From: an uncultured Muribaculaceae bacterium
GTDB taxonomy: Bacteria > Bacteroidota > Bacteroidia > Bacteroidales > Muribaculaceae
NCBI GenBank assembly: GCA_910584665.1
Contig: CAJUBL010000078.1
Coordinates: forward strand, 1-10,670
Length of the DNA: 10,670 bases
Reading direction: 5' to 3'
The position numbers and the translations under genes were made by a program. The notes under the pieces are model-generated. The model made no database searches. It had not been told where the DNA came from and was given only the letters and a program-made list of their open reading frames with translations. Positions 7,430-10,670 of the stretch are shown one piece after another. Within the stretch, counting starts at the first letter, position 1, and each line of letters begins with the position of its first letter.

Positions 7430-7441
7430 GACACGTCTGTG

Positions 7442-8020
7442 TTATTGTCCCACGGCGACCTTGGCGTGGCGTATTACCTTATCGTTGAGTGTATAACCCT
7501 TTTCTACTGTATCAATTACCTTACCGTGCTGTTCCTCGTCGGGTATCGGAACCATAGCTATAGCCTCGTGCAGGTCAGGATCAAATGCCGCTCCGGTTGA
7601 TTCTATGGGTTTCACACCGTTTGATGCAAGGTATTTTATGAGTTTGTTGTATATGAGAACCATACCCTCCTTTACAGCTTCGGCATCGCTTGAATCTTTT
7701 ATGGCATCAAGGCCACGTTCAAAATCATCTACAATGGGCAACAGACCTTTAAGGGTGGATTCTGCCGCATTCCTGAGCAGTTCGCTTTTCTCTCTGAGTG
7801 TGCGTTTTTTGAAGTTGTCGAATTCAGCCATCAGGAACATATAGTCTGTTTTCATCGACTCATTGGCTTTGACCGCTTCGTCGAGCCGGTTCTTCAGGGC
7901 TTCATTGTCGGCAACCTCCTCGTCGGCAGATACCTGAGTGGTGTCGACATCATTGATCTCTACCTCGGGGGTGTCATTTTCTATGGGTTGAGCTTTGTGC
8001 TCATGTTTGTTCTTGCTCAT
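7442..8020 (-). CDS. grpE: Nucleotide exchange factor GrpE
   Basis: 192 residues, complete. GrpE releases ADP from DnaK and resets the DnaK/DnaJ cycle. The first about 40 residues are acidic and probably disordered. Residues about 40-105 form the long coiled-coil dimerisation helix, including YMFLMAEFDNFKKR at 60-73. The C-terminal beta domain holds the family signature GYTLNDKVIRHAKVAVGQ at the very end. The gene lies directly upstream of dnaJ with a 12-bp gap. I found no convincing heat-shock operator or strong TAnnTTTG promoter in the 114 bp before it, so its promoter remains unassigned. Confidence 0.97.
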   Translation of the reverse strand: MSKNKHEHKAQPIENDTPEVEINDVDTTQVSADEEVADNEALKNRLDEAVKANESMKTDYMFLMAEFDNFKKRTLREKSELLRNAAESTLKGLLPIVDDFERGLDAIKDSSDAEAVKEGMVLIYNKLIKYLASNGVKPIESTGAAFDPDLHEAIAMVPIPDEEQHGKVIDTVEKGYTLNDKVIRHAKVAVGQ

Positions 8021-8134
8021 AGTGGTTATATGATTTCTTAATGTGTGTCAGTAATGATTCGGATAATGCCATGCAAAAAGCATACCAAAATACATTATAT
8101 TTATAAAATGATAACACATATGGTGTAAATCTGT
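8021..8134. other. Spacer between ispE and grpE
   Basis: This AT-rich 114-bp spacer must carry the end of the ispE transcript and probably the grpE promoter, both on the minus strand. I see no strong hairpin with a T-run and only weak promoter-like sequence (minus-strand TATTTTGG near 8086-8093, one mismatch to TAnnTTTG, without a clear -33 box). Read-through from ispE into grpE-dnaJ is therefore possible. Confidence 0.4.
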
Positions 8135-8956
8135 TCAGACTGATCTGCAAATGCGGGTTGTGCAGCCATCCGGAATATTCCCGGAAGCAGTTATGGCGTC
8201 GGATTCGTTTGTGAATAGAGCAAAAATAGCAGATCCTGATCCTGACATGGAAGTATAAACCGAACCTTGTTCAAGAAGAGACTGCTTGATTACGGCAAGA
8301 GTAGGGTATAGCTGAAACACACTGTCTTCAAAATCATTGTGCGGACAGTTTGCGATAAAGTCAGGTCCGATCATGTCCTCGAGAGGCCGTTTCCACGGTG
8401 AAGGAGTCACACCGCTGTATGCTTCGCGTGTCGATACTCTTATTCCGGGCTTTACAATCAGAATATGATATCGTGACATATCTATGTCGACCGGAGTCAG
8501 TGTTGTGCCTGTGCCGGTAGCAAGCATGGGCCTGTTATATATGAACAACGGACAGTCGGCGCCGAGTCCGGCCGCTATATCGGCGAGACAGTCCTGACTC
8601 AGACCAAGCCGGAACATTTCATTCAGCATGCATAAGGTGAAAGATGCATCGGCCGATCCGCCTCCCAGTCCTGCGCCGTCGGGCACTATCTTTTCGAGAT
8701 ATATGTCAACAGGAGGAAGAGATTTTATTGAATCAAGGGCCTGATATGCACGCATGACGAGATTGTCCCCGGGGGGGCAGTCAATCTTGCGTCCGAGGAC
8801 AGTCAGAGTCGTCTCCTTACCGTGGGCCGGGACAATCTCAATTATATCGCCCCAGTCGACCGGGACCATAATCGTTGAAAGATTGTGGAAGCCGTCCGGG
8901 CGGCGGGATATGATGTTGAGACCCAGATTTATCTTGCTGGTTGTAAATTGAATCAT
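8135..8956 (-). CDS. ispE: 4-diphosphocytidyl-2-C-methyl-D-erythritol kinase IspE
   Basis: 273 residues from the chosen start. It phosphorylates CDP-methylerythritol in the non-mevalonate (MEP) isoprenoid pathway, in the cytoplasm. It is a GHMP kinase: SKINLGLNI at 7-15 includes catalytic Lys8, the ATP-binding glycine loop is PDGAGLGGGSADAS (92-105), GADCP (132-136) carries the catalytic Asp134, and SGSGSAIFALF (239-249) is the third motif. An in-frame ATG 30 bp further upstream (8986) would add ten residues, but it lies within a TAATTTTG -7 element and before the expected transcript start. The family normally begins M-I-x-F-x-x-x-K-I-N-L-G, so 8956 is preferred. A C7 run in the middle of the gene keeps the frame intact. 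Confidence 0.95.
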   Translation of the reverse strand: MIQFTTSKINLGLNIISRRPDGFHNLSTIMVPVDWGDIIEIVPAHGKETTLTVLGRKIDCPPGDNLVMRAYQALDSIKSLPPVDIYLEKIVPDGAGLGGGSADASFTLCMLNEMFRLGLSQDCLADIAAGLGADCPLFIYNRPMLATGTGTTLTPVDIDMSRYHILIVKPGIRVSTREAYSGVTPSPWKRPLEDMIGPDFIANCPHNDFEDSVFQLYPTLAVIKQSLLEQGSVYTSMSGSGSAIFALFTNESDAITASGNIPDGCTTRICRSV

Positions 8957-8983
8957 GAAAAGCCGTTTATAACTTATGCGGTA

Positions 8984-8991
8984 CAAAATTA
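8984..8991 (-). promoter_or_regulatory. -7 element of the ispE promoter
   Basis: Minus-strand TAATTTTG matches TAnnTTTG exactly. Initiation about 7 nt downstream gives a leader of about 20 nt to the ATG at 8956. No good -33 box is seen. It overlaps the possible -33 box of the divergent dnaB promoter. Confidence 0.6.
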
Positions 8992-9020
8992 GCTAAAATC
9001 AATGGTATTCTATACCTTTG
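8989..9020 (+). promoter_or_regulatory. dnaB promoter (-33 TTAG, -7 TACCTTTG)
   Basis: TACCTTTG at 9013-9020 is an exact TAnnTTTG match, with TTAG (8989-8992) 20 bp upstream as a degenerate -33 box. The predicted transcript starts near 9027, some 17 nt before the dnaB ATG. The -33 box shares bases with the ispE -7 element, so the two divergent promoters probably compete. Confidence 0.65.
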
Positions 9021-9043
9021 CGGTAAATAAATGAACAACTGAA

Positions 9044-10612
9044 ATGGAATTTACAGGAAACCGAAATAATGGAGGACGTCAACAGGGACGTCCGGCTCAT
9101 CAGTCGCAATATGATACTTTGGGACGTGTTCCACCACGCGATAAGGAACTCGAGGAAGCGGTACTGGGAGCACTGATGCTTGAGCGGGACGCATATACAA
9201 CGGTATGTGATATTCTGAAACCTGACAGTTTTTATGAGCCGGCGAACCAGAAGATCTATTCGGCGATACAGTCTCTCGGAGCTGCCCAGAAGCCTATAGA
9301 TATGCTTACGGTTACCGAACAGTTGAGACTGAACGGTGATCTGGAATCGGTCGGAGGCCCTGTGTTTATCTCAGAACTGACATCCCGTGTCGCCTCGGGT
9401 GCAAACGTAGAGTATCATGCGCGGATTGTAGCCCAGAAATATCTTGCACGTGAACTTATCAATTTTGCTTCCAATATTGAAGGCAAAGCTTTCGATGAGA
9501 GCAATGATGTCGATGATCTGTTGCAGGAGGCTGAAGGAAAGCTCTTCGAGATTTCTCAGAGAAATGTCAAGAAAGATGTTACTCAGATAGATCCTGTTAT
9601 CAAACAGGCTATCGAGCAGATACAGAATGCCGCCAACCGTACGTCCGGTCTGAGCGGTCTCGAGTCCGGTTTCCATGATCTGGACCGTCTGACTTCGGGA
9701 TGGCAGAACAGCGATCTCGTGATTATAGCAGCCCGTCCTGCCATGGGTAAGACCGCGTTTGTACTTTCCATGGCCAAGAACATGGCGGTAAACTATAATA
9801 CACCTATTGCCATATTTTCGCTCGAGATGTCCAATCTGCAGCTCGTCAACCGTCTCATAAGCAATACTTGCGAGATCGAGGGCGAGAAAATCAAGAGCGG
9901 CAGGCTCAATGATCAGGAATGGGATTCGCTGATGTCACGTATACGTAACCTTTACAGTTCACCGTTGTATATAGATGATACACCATCGCTGTCTATCTTC
10001 GAGCTGCGTACCAAAGCCCGCCGCCTCGTCAGAGAGCATCAGGTTAAGATGATAATAATAGACTATCTGCAGCTGATGAACGCATCCGGCATGAAATACG
10101 GGAGCCGTGAACAGGAAGTCAGTATGATATCCCGATCGTTAAAACAGCTTGCCAAGGAATTGAACATTCCTATTGTTGCACTTTCGCAGCTTAACCGAAG
10201 CGTTGAATCCCGTGGCGCCGACGGTGGTGACAAACGACCGCAGTTAAGTGACCTCCGTGAGTCCGGAGCCATTGAGCAGGATGCTGATATCGTATGTTTC
10301 ATTCACCGTCCGGAATATTACCTTCATAGTGATACCGATGCTGAGGGAAGGGATATACGTGGTCTGGCGCTTTTTATTGTTGCCAAACATCGAAGCGGTT
10401 CGGTCGATGATGTGAAAATGAGATTCCGCCATCACTTCGCACGATTCGAGAACTGGACCGATTCGGCCTCTTCGATATCTACCGGTAAAGTCGGTTCGAA
10501 ACTGAATCAGGGCAGCGACCAGTCTGAACCGAATATGCCGGCCGAAGTAAATATGACCGACCCGTTTGCCGGTCAGGGTCCGGATATTCCAAAGGATGAA
10601 CCGCCATTCTGA
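9044..10612 (+). CDS. dnaB: Replicative DNA helicase DnaB
   Basis: 522 residues, complete. It is the hexameric 5'-3' helicase that unwinds DNA at the replication fork and recruits primase. After a polar Gln/Asn/Gly-rich tail (1-28), the N-terminal domain spans about 29-135 (PRDKELEEAVLGALML at 31-46). The RecA-like motor has Walker A ARPAMGKT (230-237), SLEMS (259-263), Walker B MIIIDYLQLM (336-345), ALSQLNR (379-385), DLRESGAIEQDAD (403-415) and the KHRSG loop with the arginine finger (448-452). The acidic, proline-containing C-terminal tail (about 475-522) is probably disordered. No intein interrupts the motifs. The stop lies 3 nt before the right-hand inverted repeat, and no terminator is visible before the window ends. 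Confidence 0.98.
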   Translation: MEFTGNRNNGGRQQGRPAHQSQYDTLGRVPPRDKELEEAVLGALMLERDAYTTVCDILKPDSFYEPANQKIYSAIQSLGAAQKPIDMLTVTEQLRLNGDLESVGGPVFISELTSRVASGANVEYHARIVAQKYLARELINFASNIEGKAFDESNDVDDLLQEAEGKLFEISQRNVKKDVTQIDPVIKQAIEQIQNAANRTSGLSGLESGFHDLDRLTSGWQNSDLVIIAARPAMGKTAFVLSMAKNMAVNYNTPIAIFSLEMSNLQLVNRLISNTCEIEGEKIKSGRLNDQEWDSLMSRIRNLYSSPLYIDDTPSLSIFELRTKARRLVREHQVKMIIIDYLQLMNASGMKYGSREQEVSMISRSLKQLAKELNIPIVALSQLNRSVESRGADGGDKRPQLSDLRESGAIEQDADIVCFIHRPEYYLHSDTDAEGRDIRGLALFIVAKHRSGSVDDVKMRFRHHFARFENWTDSASSISTGKVGSKLNQGSDQSEPNMPAEVNMTDPFAGQGPDIPKDEPPF

Positions 10613-10615
10613 TAG

Positions 10616-10669
10616 ATAAGTAAGTCGTAAAAATTAATTTATACTAAGCCGCATGGGCAAAATTGATTT
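10616..10669. repeat. Right arm of 54-bp perfect terminal inverted repeat
   Basis: This is the exact reverse complement of 1-54 and begins 3 nt after the dnaB stop codon. It includes the palindrome aaattaattt (10631-10640). Reading outward, ATG GGC AAA ATT GAT TTT begins at 10653, so the edge could be the 5' end of a gene present at both ends (MGKIDF...). Eighteen bases are too few to call a CDS. Confidence 0.95.
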
Positions 10670-10670
10670 T

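Noticed and set aside
8767..8777. C4G7 run inside ispE as a possible contingency locus
   Set aside because: The run is short, the reading frame is intact, and ispE is normally essential, so an on/off switch here is implausible.
8957..8986. Upstream ATG extending IspE by ten residues
   Set aside because: It overlaps the -7 promoter element and the extra residues do not fit the usual IspE N-terminus, which begins at the next Met.
9044..10612. Intein in DnaB
   Set aside because: Walker A, Walker B and the downstream motifs are contiguous at normal spacing, with no insertion.
1..10670. The whole window as a composite transposon bounded by the inverted repeats
   Set aside because: There is no transposase or recombinase in the window and the interior holds core genes in an ordinary arrangement; the repeats alone do not support mobility.
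1..10670. tRNA or rRNA genes and CRISPR arrays
   Set aside because: I saw no cloverleaf-like sequence, conserved rRNA segment or regularly spaced direct repeats.

Overview
The window looks like chromosomal DNA of a Bacteroidales bacterium. Evidence: (i) a four-gene FimA/Mfa-type fimbrial operon of Bacteroidales lipoprotein families; (ii) several upstream sequences matching the Bacteroidota -7 element TAnnTTTG; (iii) AT-rich, non-Shine-Dalgarno leaders; (iv) grpE-dnaJ followed by ispE divergent from dnaB. A gut Muribaculaceae-like or Bacteroidaceae-like origin is my inference from gene order and moderate GC content; it is not proven by the sequence.

Layout. Positions 1-54 are one arm of a perfect 54-bp inverted repeat whose other arm is at 10616-10669. 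Positions 214-5878, all minus strand, hold the fimbrial operon. In transcription order it encodes an OmpA-like/DUF3575 outer-membrane protein, a DUF5119-like lipoprotein (ATGA overlap), a fimbrillin-family lipoprotein (probable major subunit) and a large 714-residue fimbrillin-like lipoprotein with an Lcl/DUF1566-like C-terminus (probable tip adhesin). A 14-bp GC-rich hairpin lies between the last two genes. Upstream of the operon, 5879-6196 is a gene-free control region with two TACATTTG promoter motifs, an 11-G homopolymer, and several dyad symmetries. The dnaJ terminator (6197-6223) bounds it. Then come dnaJ and grpE (minus strand, 12-bp gap), ispE (minus), a short divergent promoter region, and dnaB (plus) running almost to the right-hand repeat.

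How the genes work together. The core genes form a heat-shock chaperone pair (GrpE/DnaJ, partners of DnaK), one step of the MEP isoprenoid pathway (IspE) and the replicative helicase (DnaB). The accessory part is a self-contained surface appendage locus: an outer-membrane protein, a probable anchor or accessory lipoprotein, a stalk subunit and a tip candidate. The most notable signals are the G11 tract in the fimbrial control region, a candidate slippage-based phase switch, and the long inverted repeat exactly at both window ends. The latter may be the inner edge of a longer repeat or an assembly break.
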